64,000 nt of DNA from Microcosmobacter mediterraneus (GCF_031846265.1 NZ_JAVRIA010000001.1:124001-188000), one strand, 5' to 3'; counted from the first letter of the stretch, positions 45,713 to 54,930 are shown. Numbers and translations are program-made. Notes: a model not told the origin generated them from the letters alone.

Positions 45713-46651
45713 TTGAAAGTTTTAGTTACAGGAATTGCAGGATTTATTGGCTCGCATACAGCAGAGCGATTTGTTTCCCTAGGTTATACAGTTGTTGGAG
45801 TCGATAATTTTTCGCCATATTATAGTGTAGAATTAAAACAGCTTAATTGTAAAGATTTAATCGCTAAAGGTGTTACCATTATTGAGCACGATTTAAGAGA
45901 GCAAAATTTAGAAGATATCTTACCCTTAGATATTGATTATATTTTTCATTTTGCAGCACAACCAGGAATCTCTGCAACTTCTTCTTTTGAGGATTATTTT
46001 ACAAATAATGTAATTGCTACAAAAAATCTTATTGATTATGCTTTACAATGTGATGATTTAAAGTTGTTTGTTAATATAGGAACCTCATCCATTTATGGTT
46101 TAGAGGCAACCTTTACAGAAGATATTGCACCAAAGCCTGCATCACATTATGGTGTTACAAAATTAGCAGCAGAACAATTAGTGCTTCAAAAGTCTAGAGA
46201 GCAACAACTTAAAGCTTGCTCATTGAGGTTGTATTCTGTTATTGGTCCACGAGAGCGTCCTGAAAAAATGTACACTAAACTCATTGCTAATGGTCTTAAC
46301 AATAAGTCATTTCCGCTTTATGAGGGAAGTGATAAACATTTAAGGAGTTTTACCTATGTTGGTGATATTGTAGATGGTATAGTGAGTGTTATTGGTAAAG
46401 AGGCTATTGTAGATGGTGAGATTTTTAATCTGGGAACAGAAGTAGAGCATACCACACAAGATGGAATTGATGCTGTTGGTAAAGTTTTAGGAAAAGCTGT
46501 GACTACAGAAGTTGTGCCAAAACGTGCAGGAGATCAGTGGCGAACAAAAGCTAATATAGATAAAGCTAGGAGGTTATTAGGTTATAACCCTCAAACCACG
46601 TTATTAGAAAGTGTAAAGTCTCAAGTCGCTTGGTATAAAGAGAATTTTTAA
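45713..46651 (+). CDS. NAD-dependent epimerase/dehydratase (UDP-hexose/hexuronate 4-epimerase-like)
   Basis: A 312-residue extended SDR: KVLVTGIAGFIGSHTAERF (NAD site), GTSSIYG with catalytic Ser/Thr, and SHYGVTKLAAEQ with YxxxK. It resembles GalE and UDP-glucuronate 4-epimerases. The start is TTG at 45713 because the frame has no ATG before the NAD motif. It is divergent from the GT2/LAB_N/GT39 operon and could provide its sugar donor. Convergent with meaB (4-base overlap). Confidence 0.88.
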   Translation: MKVLVTGIAGFIGSHTAERFVSLGYTVVGVDNFSPYYSVELKQLNCKDLIAKGVTIIEHDLREQNLEDILPLDIDYIFHFAAQPGISATSSFEDYFTNNVIATKNLIDYALQCDDLKLFVNIGTSSIYGLEATFTEDIAPKPASHYGVTKLAAEQLVLQKSREQQLKACSLRLYSVIGPRERPEKMYTKLIANGLNNKSFPLYEGSDKHLRSFTYVGDIVDGIVSVIGKEAIVDGEIFNLGTEVEHTTQDGIDAVGKVLGKAVTTEVVPKRAGDQWRTKANIDKARRLLGYNPQTTLLESVKSQVAWYKENF

Positions 46652-47727
46652 AGTCCTAATAAATATTCTGCAGCTGCAAAAGGCGTAGTTTCTCCTTTTT
46701 CAATTAAGCAAAGCTGAGCTTTTACTCCCTTTTTAAATTCTGGTCTGTTATAAAAATCGGTTTTTAAACGGTCTTCAATGGTTTGTAATAGCCAATACTT
46801 TTGTTGTTCTAAACGTCGCGTATTAAAATATGAGTTAGCTTTTGTTTTAGATAAATAATCTTCAAACATTAGCCAAACCTCTTCAATACCTTTTTTATGA
46901 AGTGCACTACAAAGCTTAACTTTTGGAGACCAACCTGAGTCTTTTTCAGGATAGAGGTGTAGTGCTCTATTAAATTCTACTTTAGCAGTTTTAGCACGTT
47001 TAATATTATCACCATCAGCTTTATTTATAACTATAGCATCAGCCATTTCTATGATACCACGTTTAATACCTTGTAATTCATCACCAGCTCCTGCTAATTT
47101 TAATAACAAAAAGAAATCAACCATACTATGCACAGCAGTTTCACTCTGTCCAACACCTATGGTTTCAATAATAATTGTATCATAACCTGCAGCCTCACAA
47201 AGGATAATACTTTCACGAGTTTTTCTGGCAACACCACCAAGTGAACTCCCAGAAGCCGAAGGTCTAATAAAAGCGTTAGAATCTTTTACTAAATCGTCCA
47301 TTCGTGTTTTATCTCCAAGAATACTCCCTTTACTTAGACTGCTGCTAGGATCTATGGCCAAAATGGCTATTTTATGTCCTTTACCAGTAAGATAAGTACC
47401 AAAGGCTTCAATAAAAGTACTTTTACCAACACCAGGAACTCCAGTAATTCCAATACGTTTAGATGGTTTGGTATGAGCTAGGCAACCTTTAATAATAGTT
47501 TCTGCTTTTTTAGAATGCTTAGGATTAGTACTCTCAATTAAAGTAATTGCTCTACTTAACGCAGTAACATCGCCTTTAATAATAGCATTAATAAGTGATT
47601 GGGCAGAAGGCTGTTTTTTACGTTTGTTCTTAATGTCTAAAATAGAACTAGAGCTTATACTTTCTGGTTCTATTATACCATTAATTTCTGTTAATGCAGA
47701 AGTTTCTTTATGTTCTTTTTTAGACAA
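46648..47727 (-). CDS. meaB: Methylmalonyl-CoA mutase-associated GTPase MeaB
   Basis: A 359-residue G3E-family GTPase: IGITGVPGVGKSTFIEAFG (Walker A), ILAIDPSSSLSKGSILGDKT, and the GTP-specificity motif VINKADGDN. It assists cofactor loading and protection of the B12-dependent methylmalonyl-CoA mutase. The mutase genes are not in the window. In line with DUF2911 (3 bases). Confidence 0.94.
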   Translation of the reverse strand: MSKKEHKETSALTEINGIIEPESISSSSILDIKNKRKKQPSAQSLINAIIKGDVTALSRAITLIESTNPKHSKKAETIIKGCLAHTKPSKRIGITGVPGVGKSTFIEAFGTYLTGKGHKIAILAIDPSSSLSKGSILGDKTRMDDLVKDSNAFIRPSASGSSLGGVARKTRESIILCEAAGYDTIIIETIGVGQSETAVHSMVDFFLLLKLAGAGDELQGIKRGIIEMADAIVINKADGDNIKRAKTAKVEFNRALHLYPEKDSGWSPKVKLCSALHKKGIEEVWLMFEDYLSKTKANSYFNTRRLEQQKYWLLQTIEDRLKTDFYNRPEFKKGVKAQLCLIEKGETTPFAAAEYLLGL

Positions 47728-47730
47728 ACT

Positions 47731-48306
47731 TTAGTTGTTTTTGTCATTCATAACATTTAAAGGTACTGCAATTTTTATTTTATCCCAAGCCATGGTTAGT
47801 TTCAGATTATCTGTAGAGTTATCAAAAGCTATAGTAAACTGCTCAACAACATCATTTAAATGTTCTACTGGGACGTCAATTTCTAAAATATCATAATTTG
47901 GATCCCACATTGGCTGCATTTCCTCATCAACTCCCCAAGCATATTGCTTGGTATTAAAAATAACGTTCCATGTAGAATCTTGCGGAACAGTCCAAAGTGT
48001 GTATTTACCTTTTGGTAGATAAATACCTTGAATCATTAAATATTTATTGGTTTCAAAAGTCGTTGCCTCATTTGCACCAGTACGCCATACCTTATCGTAT
48101 GGTACTAAACCACCAAAGATATCACGCTCCTTTTTAGAAGGTCTGTTGTAGAACACCTCAAGTTTTAAATCATTTAACCTAAACACAACAGTATCTTTAG
48201 GGCTTAATCTTGAAGAAAAAATATTTTCAACAAAATAAGAATAACAAAAAAGTCCTAACGCAATTAAAGCAAGTAAAACTATTGTTCGTTTTAAGAAGGT
48301 ATTCAT
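47731..48306 (-). CDS. DUF2911 domain protein
   Basis: A 191-residue protein with an N-terminal membrane anchor (TIVLLALIALGLFCYSYFV) and one DUF2911 beta domain: LEVFYNRPSKKERDIFGGLV, PYDKVWRTGANEATTFET and GIYLPKGKYTLWTVP. Predicted outside the inner membrane; function unknown. Transcribed together with meaB. A minus-strand -7 box TATCTTTG lies at 48325-48332, 19 bases upstream. Confidence 0.92.
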   Translation of the reverse strand: MNTFLKRTIVLLALIALGLFCYSYFVENIFSSRLSPKDTVVFRLNDLKLEVFYNRPSKKERDIFGGLVPYDKVWRTGANEATTFETNKYLMIQGIYLPKGKYTLWTVPQDSTWNVIFNTKQYAWGVDEEMQPMWDPNYDILEIDVPVEHLNDVVEQFTIAFDNSTDNLKLTMAWDKIKIAVPLNVMNDKNN

Positions 48307-48478
48307 AGTAAATAGTTAAAGCTGCAAAGATATATTAAAAAGAAATTTATCTTAGAATCTTAACGATGATTTAGTAGAAATTCATATTCAGAATTTTTTT
48401 TTTCTAAATTATGCAACACATTAAAAAAAGTATCGTCCTTTAAAGGAACACAATCAAACCAAAAGACCACCAATCAAG

Positions 48479-49030
48479 ATGTTTCAAGTTGAACTGATTG
48501 AAAAATGTAAACAAAACAATAGGCAAGCACAATTGCAACTGTATAACCAGTATTGTGATGGTATGTATGTTGTAGCTAATCGTTTTGTTAAAAATACCAT
48601 GGAAGCCGAAGATATAGTGCAAGAGGCCTTTATAAAAGCCTTTACAAAACTAGATCAATATAAAGCTGAGGTAACTTTTGGAGCTTGGTTAAAACGTATC
48701 GTTATTAATAAAAGTATCGACCTACTAAAGTCTAAAAAACAATATTTTGACGACTTAAACGAGGTGCACCTTAAAGTAGTAGATACTCATTATGAAAACG
48801 AATGGTTAGTTGAAGATACAATAACTCTAGCGCAAGTAAAAGAAGCTATAAATGAACTTTCTGATAAATATAAGTACGTCGTTATGTTGTATTTAATTGA
48901 AGGTTATGATCATAAGGAAATATCTCAAATATTAGGTATTACTGAGGTAGCATCTAGAACACAACTCTCTAGAGGGAAAACTAAATTGAAAGAACTCTTA
49001 ATTTTAGAAAGCAATGGCACAAGACATTAG
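48479..49030 (+). CDS. ECF RNA polymerase sigma factor
   Basis: A 183-residue sigma-70 family protein with region 2 (FVKNTMEAEDIVQEAFIKAF, GAWLKRIVINKSIDLLK) and region 4 (AINELSDKYKYVVMLYLIEG, HKEISQILGITEVASRTQLS). It begins an operon with a membrane anti-sigma candidate (17-base overlap) and an unusual repeat-rich exported protein, suggesting an envelope stress regulon. Confidence 0.94.
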   Translation: MFQVELIEKCKQNNRQAQLQLYNQYCDGMYVVANRFVKNTMEAEDIVQEAFIKAFTKLDQYKAEVTFGAWLKRIVINKSIDLLKSKKQYFDDLNEVHLKVVDTHYENEWLVEDTITLAQVKEAINELSDKYKYVVMLYLIEGYDHKEISQILGITEVASRTQLSRGKTKLKELLILESNGTRH

Positions 49031-49580
49031 AAAATTATTTAAAAACGAGGATAAACTCACCAATGAGAAAATGCCTCAAGGACATGAAGCACGATTTTTA
49101 AATAAACTAGATGAAGCATTACCAGAAACAAAACATGAAGGTTTCCGTTTTAACCTAATGAAAATTGCTGCAAGTGTTGTTATACTATTTGGATTAGGCT
49201 ATGGAGCTTTTAAATTTATGAGACATCCAATTGAGAATACTGATCAACCACAAGATATAGTGCAACTTAAAACCTTAGGTGATATATCTCCAGATTTAAA
49301 AAAGGTGGAAGATTATTATTTAGCCAATATTAATTTAGAGTTGTCTAAAATTAAGCTTACACCTGCAAATAAAGAATTATTTGATAGTTATGTAAATCGT
49401 TTACAAGAGCTTAATGCAGAATACAAAGTACTATCTAAAGAACTAACAGAAGATGGGCCTAATGAGAGAACCGTAGACGCATTAATTAATAACTTAAAGT
49501 TTAGATTGGATTTATTGTATCGATTAAAAGAACAATTAAAAGACATCAGTAATGCTGGAATTTCAGAAACATCAGCATAG
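49014..49580 (+). CDS. Putative membrane anti-sigma factor
   Basis: A 188-residue single-pass membrane protein. The N-terminal cytoplasmic part (1-45) begins MAQDIRKLFKNEDKLTNEKM; one helix lies at ~46-64 (MKIAASVVILFGLGYGAFKF); the C-terminal part is helical and charged (LQELNAEYKVLSKELTEDG). No named anti-sigma domain was recognised, but overlap with an ECF sigma gene, topology and size make this the likely job. Confidence 0.75.
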   Translation: MAQDIRKLFKNEDKLTNEKMPQGHEARFLNKLDEALPETKHEGFRFNLMKIAASVVILFGLGYGAFKFMRHPIENTDQPQDIVQLKTLGDISPDLKKVEDYYLANINLELSKIKLTPANKELFDSYVNRLQELNAEYKVLSKELTEDGPNERTVDALINNLKFRLDLLYRLKEQLKDISNAGISETSA

Positions 49581-49611
49581 ATCATCAAAAAACGAATTTT
49601 ATCATAGGATT

Positions 49612-51318
49612 ATGAAAACAAAATTGAAATTAATCTTGCTATGTATAGCCTTTACAAGTTTTGCAGCAGCACAGAAATTAAGTAAGATATCTAAATCTGT
49701 TAATGTTACTAAAGATGTAGCCATAGATTTAAATACGAGTTATGTACAGATTGAAATTGAAACTTGGGATAAAGATATCATTGAAGTAGAAGCTTATTTG
49801 GAGAGTAATAAATTGTCTAAAGAAGAGCTAAAAAAAGCCTTAGAAAATTGGGATATTGAAGTTGCAGGCTCTGGTGATTATGTATCCATTAACTCTAAAG
49901 GTTCTAGAAACTCTTGGAATAACATTGCAGGAGTTTATGTTACAGATTTAGATTACAGCGATGTACTTAAAGATTTAGAGTTACGCTTAGCAGAGATGCC
50001 AGAGATGCCAGAGATGCCAGAACTACCAGCCTTTGTTTTACCAGAAATTGCAGAGATGCCAGAACTACCTGCTCTCGCTGAAATGCCAGAATTTCCTGAG
50101 TTACCAGAATTACCTAAAGGTACTTATTCCATAAATTTTGATTACGATCAATATAAAAAGGATGGTGAAAAGTACTTAGAAAAATGGAGTAAAGAATACG
50201 AAGAAGAAGGTGGTAAAGAACTACAAGACAAAATGAAAGATTGGGCTAGACGTTTTGCCGAATCTGGTTACCATGAAAAGATGGAAAAATGGGGCGAAGA
50301 ATTTGGTCAACGTTTTGAAGGTAAATGGGCTAAAGAAATGGAAGAATGGGGAGAAAAATTTGCTGAACAATGGGATAATGAAAATGGTGAAAAACTATCA
50401 AAAGAATGGGCAAAAAAAATGGAGAAATGGGGCCAAGAGTTTGGAAAACGTTTTGATACGAAATGGCAAAAAGATATGGAGAAATGGAGCAAGGAACTTG
50501 AGCAAGAACTTATAGATAAGTATGGAGAAGATTACAAAACTGATCTAAAGATTAGAGAAAAGCGATTAAAAGAAAGAGAAAAACGTAAGCAAGAGCTAGA
50601 ACTTCTATTACAGGAGCGTAAAGAAGAACAGGCAGAACGTAGAGAGCGTTTAGATGAGCGTTTAGCCGAACGTGAAGCAGAAATGGCGAAACGACAAGAA
50701 GAAATCGCTAAGCGTTTGGAGCATGGAGGAGAACGTAATGTTAAGAAAACAATTAAGATTAAAATGCCTAAGGAAGCTAAGCTTAATCTTAACGTAAGAC
50801 ATGGAGAGTTAAAATTTAGTTCTGTTATTTATAATCTAAAAGCAGATGTATCGCACTCAACCTTATTAGCTAAAAGCATTGATGGAAATGACACTTCCAT
50901 CAATGCTTCATATTCCTCTATTTTAGTGAACGATTGGAAATATGGTACATTAAATCTTAACTATGTAGAAGATGCATTACTTAAATCTGTAGATGCTTTA
51001 ATGCTTAACGCTAATTCTTCAAATATTAATATCGATAACCTTAAGGGTAATAGTATTATTGATGGTAGTTTTGGAGAGTTAACAATACACAATATTTCAG
51101 ATTCTTTCAATAATCTAAATATTATTTTGGAAAACAGTGAAGCCTTAGTTAAGTTACCAAAAACAGATTTTAATTTACAGTATAAAGGTAATCGCTCTAG
51201 GTTAACACATCCAGAAAACGTTAAAGGTAAATCTGTAGAAAGTTTTAGTTCTGGAGTTTTAAATAGTAACAAAACTATTATTGTAAATGCTAAGTTTAGT
51301 GATGTTATTATGCAATAA
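49612..51318 (+). CDS. Exported DUF4097-like protein with Met-Pro-Glu and Trp-helix repeat insert
   Basis: A 568-residue exported protein, with start at ATG 49612 (signal peptide ending FAAAQ); the frame opens 20 codons earlier inside the anti-sigma gene. A beta-rich N-terminal part (~22-125) and a beta-solenoid-like C-terminal part (~376-568) are separated by a long insert: MPE/LPE repeats (~128-167), five copies of M-x-x-W-[AGS]-x-x-[FL] at ~207-295 (such as MEKWGEEF, MEEWGEKF, MEKWGQEF), and a highly charged coiled-coil (~300-375). C-terminal strands (LNLNVRHGELKFSS, DTSINASYSSILVNDW) resemble DUF4097. Third gene of an ECF operon. Function unknown. Confidence 0.75.
   Translation: MKTKLKLILLCIAFTSFAAAQKLSKISKSVNVTKDVAIDLNTSYVQIEIETWDKDIIEVEAYLESNKLSKEELKKALENWDIEVAGSGDYVSINSKGSRNSWNNIAGVYVTDLDYSDVLKDLELRLAEMPEMPEMPELPAFVLPEIAEMPELPALAEMPEFPELPELPKGTYSINFDYDQYKKDGEKYLEKWSKEYEEEGGKELQDKMKDWARRFAESGYHEKMEKWGEEFGQRFEGKWAKEMEEWGEKFAEQWDNENGEKLSKEWAKKMEKWGQEFGKRFDTKWQKDMEKWSKELEQELIDKYGEDYKTDLKIREKRLKEREKRKQELELLLQERKEEQAERRERLDERLAEREAEMAKRQEEIAKRLEHGGERNVKKTIKIKMPKEAKLNLNVRHGELKFSSVIYNLKADVSHSTLLAKSIDGNDTSINASYSSILVNDWKYGTLNLNYVEDALLKSVDALMLNANSSNINIDNLKGNSIIDGSFGELTIHNISDSFNNLNIILENSEALVKLPKTDFNLQYKGNRSRLTHPENVKGKSVESFSSGVLNSNKTIIVNAKFSDVIMQ
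49994..50113 (+). repeat. Tandem 9-bp coding repeats (Met-Pro-Glu/Leu-Pro-Glu)
   Basis: Three head-to-tail ATGCCAGAG-type units then looser copies, coding MPEMPEMPELPA and related strings. A slippage-prone coding repeat that could vary in length between strains. Confidence 0.7.
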
Positions 51319-51335
51319 ATTAATTGGTAATTTAC

Positions 51336-51343
51336 TAGCTTTG
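51336..51343 (+). promoter_or_regulatory. -7 box 4 bases before the M23 start codon
   Basis: TAGCTTTG matches TAnnTTTG; ATG at 51348. As at mnmA, transcription from here would give a leaderless message. No -33 TTG at the right spacing. Confidence 0.35.
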
Positions 51344-51347
51344 TTGT

Positions 51348-52025
51348 ATGATAACAACGCTAGAAAATGTATTAAAACGCACAACTTCTCACCCAGTTAT
51401 TGATCCTTCAATAGAACACGAGTTTTACACACCATTAGATCTTTCAATAGATAATCCAAATCTTCTTTTAGTAGATGTTTCTTCTCCAGTCGGAATCCAA
51501 AATTATATAAATTCTCAATTGCAAAAACACAAGGCCAAGCTTGCCTTTGGTGGTTATTTAGAAGAACGCAGTATCTACAATCGCAGCAAATATTTTAATA
51601 ACTCTGTTTTAGCGGTAAATCGTAATATACATTTAGGACTAGACCTTTGGATTTCAGCTGGTACAAGAGTGCATTCACCTTTAGATGGTATATTACATAG
51701 TTTTAAAAATAACACCAATTTTGGTGATTATGGACCTACTATAATTTTAGAACACAAATTAGAAGGTTATGTGTTTTATACTCTTTATGGTCATCTTAGT
51801 TTAGAGTCTTTAGAAGATAAGCAAATAGGCCAGGAAATTAGACAAGGACAAAATATAGCAACCTTAGGCGAAGCCTCTGTAAATGGAGAATATGCACCAC
51901 ATTTACATTTTCAGATTATTAAAGATTTACAAGGTAATAAAGGCGATTATCCTGGTGTTTCATCTAAACAAGATGTAGACTTTTATAAACTGAATTGTCC
52001 AGATCCTCAATTTTTATTGTTTTAA
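51348..52025 (+). CDS. M23 family metallopeptidase without signal peptide
   Basis: A 225-residue protein with an M23 fold: NIHLGLDLWISAGTRVHSPL, VFYTLYGHLSLESL and APHLHFQIIKD provide the His/Asp zinc ligands (HxxxD, HLH). No signal peptide or membrane helix is visible, which is odd for a peptidoglycan hydrolase; it may act on another substrate, be exported otherwise, or the family may be cytoplasmic. Convergent with DUF6090. Confidence 0.88.
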   Translation: MITTLENVLKRTTSHPVIDPSIEHEFYTPLDLSIDNPNLLLVDVSSPVGIQNYINSQLQKHKAKLAFGGYLEERSIYNRSKYFNNSVLAVNRNIHLGLDLWISAGTRVHSPLDGILHSFKNNTNFGDYGPTIILEHKLEGYVFYTLYGHLSLESLEDKQIGQEIRQGQNIATLGEASVNGEYAPHLHFQIIKDLQGNKGDYPGVSSKQDVDFYKLNCPDPQFLLF

Positions 52026-52026
52026 T

Positions 52027-53319
52027 TTAATCTTTTTTAAACTGTACAGATCGTATTTGAATTTTTTGTCCTTCTGGCCCAGAGAAAATTAATGCAAGAG
52101 GAACCATGATAGTTTTCATATCAGCAGTTTTAAATTTGCTTGTTTCAATTTCATAAGTTTTCCAATCCTTGGTTAATTCTATATTAACTCTAGATTCTGA
52201 CCCATCAGTTGGGTCATCTTTATCCTTTATGGTTATATCAAATCTTTCGTTTCCAACAGTACCTTTCATTTCTATAACTAATTTTGTATAGCCGGAAAAA
52301 TCCATATCATTAACGCGTCCACCTAAAGCACTGACTTCAAAATAAGGTGAAGCCCAATCATATTTGTTTTCAGGATAATCAATATCAATAAAACCTTCTT
52401 TTTCAGTAATAAATTCTTCCCATAGATCTGAAGCAGCTGTTTTAATGGTAAAACCAGTAGGTAATTTACCATTTATGAGAATACTAATAATATCTGCATT
52501 TGCAAAAGAGTAGAGGATACCACTGAATTTAAGTTTAGTTTCTTCATCAAAGGAAGTTTCTGATTTTTCAATCATATCTACTATGGTATTACCCATTAGT
52601 ATTTGTTCTTCGTAATAATCAATCATATAACGTTCGTAAAATCCAGAGCCCAAAACATTGCGAGTCGTTACATCTCGTAAGATCTCAAGGTATCTTTTTT
52701 CAAAAGAAGAGAATTCATCAAATGCATTCCATGGTCTTAGAAAAAAATCTTGATCATTTGAGTTGTTTCTATATTTATCAAACCATTCCTTATTTCTATT
52801 TTCTAATTGTTCATTATACTGCTCTTCATAATTTTTAATTTTTTCAGCATTTATATAATATGCACTTAATAAAGAGGCCAAATCTGTATTCTGAATCTTT
52901 CTATAGTATGTAGAGCTGCTTAATGAATTATAGGCGTTGAAATTTGATTTAAAATAGATTAAATTATTAATATCTTGTAAAGCAAATGCTATATAAGCTA
53001 CTTCTTCTAGGCTGATAGAATCTCGTTCAGAATTAATTAAGTTTTTAAATATTTTATCGCTTTTTTCACCAATATTTGCTCTAGCAGTAATTAATAAATT
53101 TAGTTCTTTAATATCTGATTGTACGTTATTGCGAATGTTCTGTAATATGCCATTAATATCTAAGTTTTGTGCACGTTCTTCGTTCCAATTATTAATTTGT
53201 AATGCTAATAAAATACCAATAACAACAAGTATGATTTCACCTAATGCATAAAATAAATATTTGCTAAGTTTGTTTTTAGACAGAAGTCGTTTGCGAATAT
53301 TTCTGAAGATTTTTATCAT
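52027..53319 (-). CDS. DUF6090 family membrane protein with C-terminal carbohydrate-binding-like domain
   Basis: A 430-residue protein. The N-terminus (LSKNKLSKYLFYALGEIILV, then VIGILLALQINNWNEER) is the DUF6090 signature with one membrane helix, followed by a helical region to ~275. Usual members are ~250 residues; here a further ~150 residues form a beta domain (WASPYFEVSALGGRVNDMDF, DWKTYEIETSKFKT) like galactose-binding/CBM11 folds. So it looks like a domain fusion. A minus-strand TAAATTTG box (53387-53394) overlaps the end of the upstream gene. Confidence 0.75.
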   Translation of the reverse strand: MIKIFRNIRKRLLSKNKLSKYLFYALGEIILVVIGILLALQINNWNEERAQNLDINGILQNIRNNVQSDIKELNLLITARANIGEKSDKIFKNLINSERDSISLEEVAYIAFALQDINNLIYFKSNFNAYNSLSSSTYYRKIQNTDLASLLSAYYINAEKIKNYEEQYNEQLENRNKEWFDKYRNNSNDQDFFLRPWNAFDEFSSFEKRYLEILRDVTTRNVLGSGFYERYMIDYYEEQILMGNTIVDMIEKSETSFDEETKLKFSGILYSFANADIISILINGKLPTGFTIKTAASDLWEEFITEKEGFIDIDYPENKYDWASPYFEVSALGGRVNDMDFSGYTKLVIEMKGTVGNERFDITIKDKDDPTDGSESRVNIELTKDWKTYEIETSKFKTADMKTIMVPLALIFSGPEGQKIQIRSVQFKKD

Positions 53320-53391
53320 ATATATGCCTTACGAAAGTGAGAGAATATAGAATTGTTATTGTTTCTGTGGTAACTTTATTTAGCACCAAAT

Positions 53392-53769
53392 TTATGTCTT
53401 TTCTACTCGTAAAATTTTCTCTATTTTACGACCTTTTGCCAATTCATCGATAAGTTTTTCCATCTGCCTACATTGCTTATACACTTCAAATTCATCAGCT
53501 ATATCTTCAATTCTATAACCACAAACTACACCTTTTATCATGTGCGCATTAGGGTGGATTTTTGCTTTCTCAAAGAACGTCCTAAAGGTTACTTTCTCAT
53601 CAATAAGTGTTTGTAATTTATCTTCATCAAAACCAGTGAACCACTCTATTACTTTATGAAACTCTTCTTTTGTTCTATTATGCTTTTCTAATCTATTCCA
53701 GTATAGAGGATAAATAGATGCAAAGATCATATTAGCAACTTTTTCATTTTTTTCGGTTGTAACTTCCAT
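53392..53769 (-). CDS. DUF2200 family protein
   Basis: A 125-residue cytoplasmic protein matching DUF2200: KVANMIFASIYPLYWNRLEK, EFHKVIEWFTGFDEDKLQ and IHPNAHMIKGVVCGYRIEDI. Function unknown; related proteins are widespread and often sit in accessory regions. A minus-strand TACCTTTG box is at 53797-53804, 28 bases upstream. Followed by the DUF6090 gene after 72 bases. Confidence 0.88.
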   Translation of the reverse strand: MEVTTEKNEKVANMIFASIYPLYWNRLEKHNRTKEEFHKVIEWFTGFDEDKLQTLIDEKVTFRTFFEKAKIHPNAHMIKGVVCGYRIEDIADEFEVYKQCRQMEKLIDELAKGRKIEKILRVEKT

Positions 53770-54114
53770 TTTACTAGATTATAAATTAAGTTATGGCAAA
53801 GGTATTTAATAAGATATGTAACATATTTTAATTACTAAATTTAACAATAACTAGCCGAATAAAAAATCCATTTAGTCAATAAATATATCAAAATGAGTAT
53901 TATTGAAAGTAATAAAATGGGCTTAGGTCACTTAGATTGCTTGAAGCGGCCGAAGTTTAGACGAGCACTAGTATTGAGTAACTAGTATTTATTATGATAT
54001 TTCGTTTAATATTATTGAATCGTAGCTGAAATCTGTAAGTCAAGGAATATTTTAAGGGAATAAAAATTTTGTAGATGTGTTATATAAGTTATTTACAGTA
54101 AGTTTTTCATCATA
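53770..54114. other. 345-bp spacer without a gene
   Basis: No convincing ORF. It holds the DUF2200 -7 box (53797-53804), a partial copy of the CCGAATARAAAATCC repeat (53855-53868) that recurs at 57.8 and 59.7 kb, and a 9-bp direct repeat ACTAGTATT (53967-53975 and 53981-53989). AT content is high as elsewhere in this region. Confidence 0.6.
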
Positions 54115-54930
54115 TCATTTGGTGTTAAGAATAGCTTTGGTATTTGCAATTAATTCAGAAATAAGTGTTTCATTATAGGCATCAGGATGTGCCTTACTGA
54201 ACGTTCCTTTCGGATTTCCTTTATCATTATCAAAATAGGCTCCAGTAATGTCTTTATATTCATCTGAAATCGCCAAATCATATAAGATATCAGATCCTTT
54301 AGACGCTGGCGACCAATGTTGTCCATAAGCTTCATTAGCCATTCGTGTGTTCAATAACGACCCTGGATTCACAGCTATAATTGACATATCTTTAAATTGT
54401 TCAGCTAAATAAAAGCTCCACATGGTCAATGCCAATTTACTTTGCGCATACGCTTCACTTACATTTACCGAAGCTTCTCCATTTAAAGCTCCAATTCTAA
54501 CCGTTGCTTGTGCTGCAGAGCTTAAATTAATGATTTTCTTATCATGTCCAGCTTCTAACAAAGAGAGCAATGCATTTGTTAAGATGTATGGTGCAAAATA
54601 ATTCACTGCAAATCGAATATCCAATCCGTCATTAGTGGTATCAATCGGACTTTTAAAAATACCTGCATTATTTATTAAGATGTCAATACTTGATAGTTTG
54701 TTCAATACGTCTTTTGATATATTTTTTACAGCCTTCAGGTCTGAAAAATCTGCTACAAAACCATCAATATTACTATTATTTGAAGCGTCTTTCACTTCTG
54801 AAATCACCTTAGCCAGCTTTTCAGAATTACGTCCATGCAAATAGATGCTATGCCCTTCTTTAGCTAATTTGATGGCAGCTAATTTTCCGATGCCATCTGT
54901 ACTTCCTGTTATTAGTATTGTTTTGCTCAT
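54115..54930 (-). CDS. SDR family NAD(P)-dependent oxidoreductase
   Basis: A 271-residue short-chain dehydrogenase: ILITGSTDGIGKLAAIKLA (cofactor site), LINNAGIF, IINLSSAA and AYAQSKLALTMW with the catalytic Ser and YxxxK. It resembles the RDH/WW-oxidoreductase branch. Its start overlaps the stop of the flavin-dependent gene (ATGA), so both are coupled under the HxlR regulator's divergent operon. Substrate unknown. Confidence 0.92.
   Translation of the reverse strand: MSKTILITGSTDGIGKLAAIKLAKEGHSIYLHGRNSEKLAKVISEVKDASNNSNIDGFVADFSDLKAVKNISKDVLNKLSSIDILINNAGIFKSPIDTTNDGLDIRFAVNYFAPYILTNALLSLLEAGHDKKIINLSSAAQATVRIGALNGEASVNVSEAYAQSKLALTMWSFYLAEQFKDMSIIAVNPGSLLNTRMANEAYGQHWSPASKGSDILYDLAISDEYKDITGAYFDNDKGNPKGTFSKAHPDAYNETLISELIANTKAILNTK

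Noticed and set aside
50255..50515. An 86-codon plus-strand frame inside the Trp-repeat gene
   Set aside because: It is a shadow of the repeat-rich codons: Lys/Asn/Trp-rich, with no start context or independent homology.
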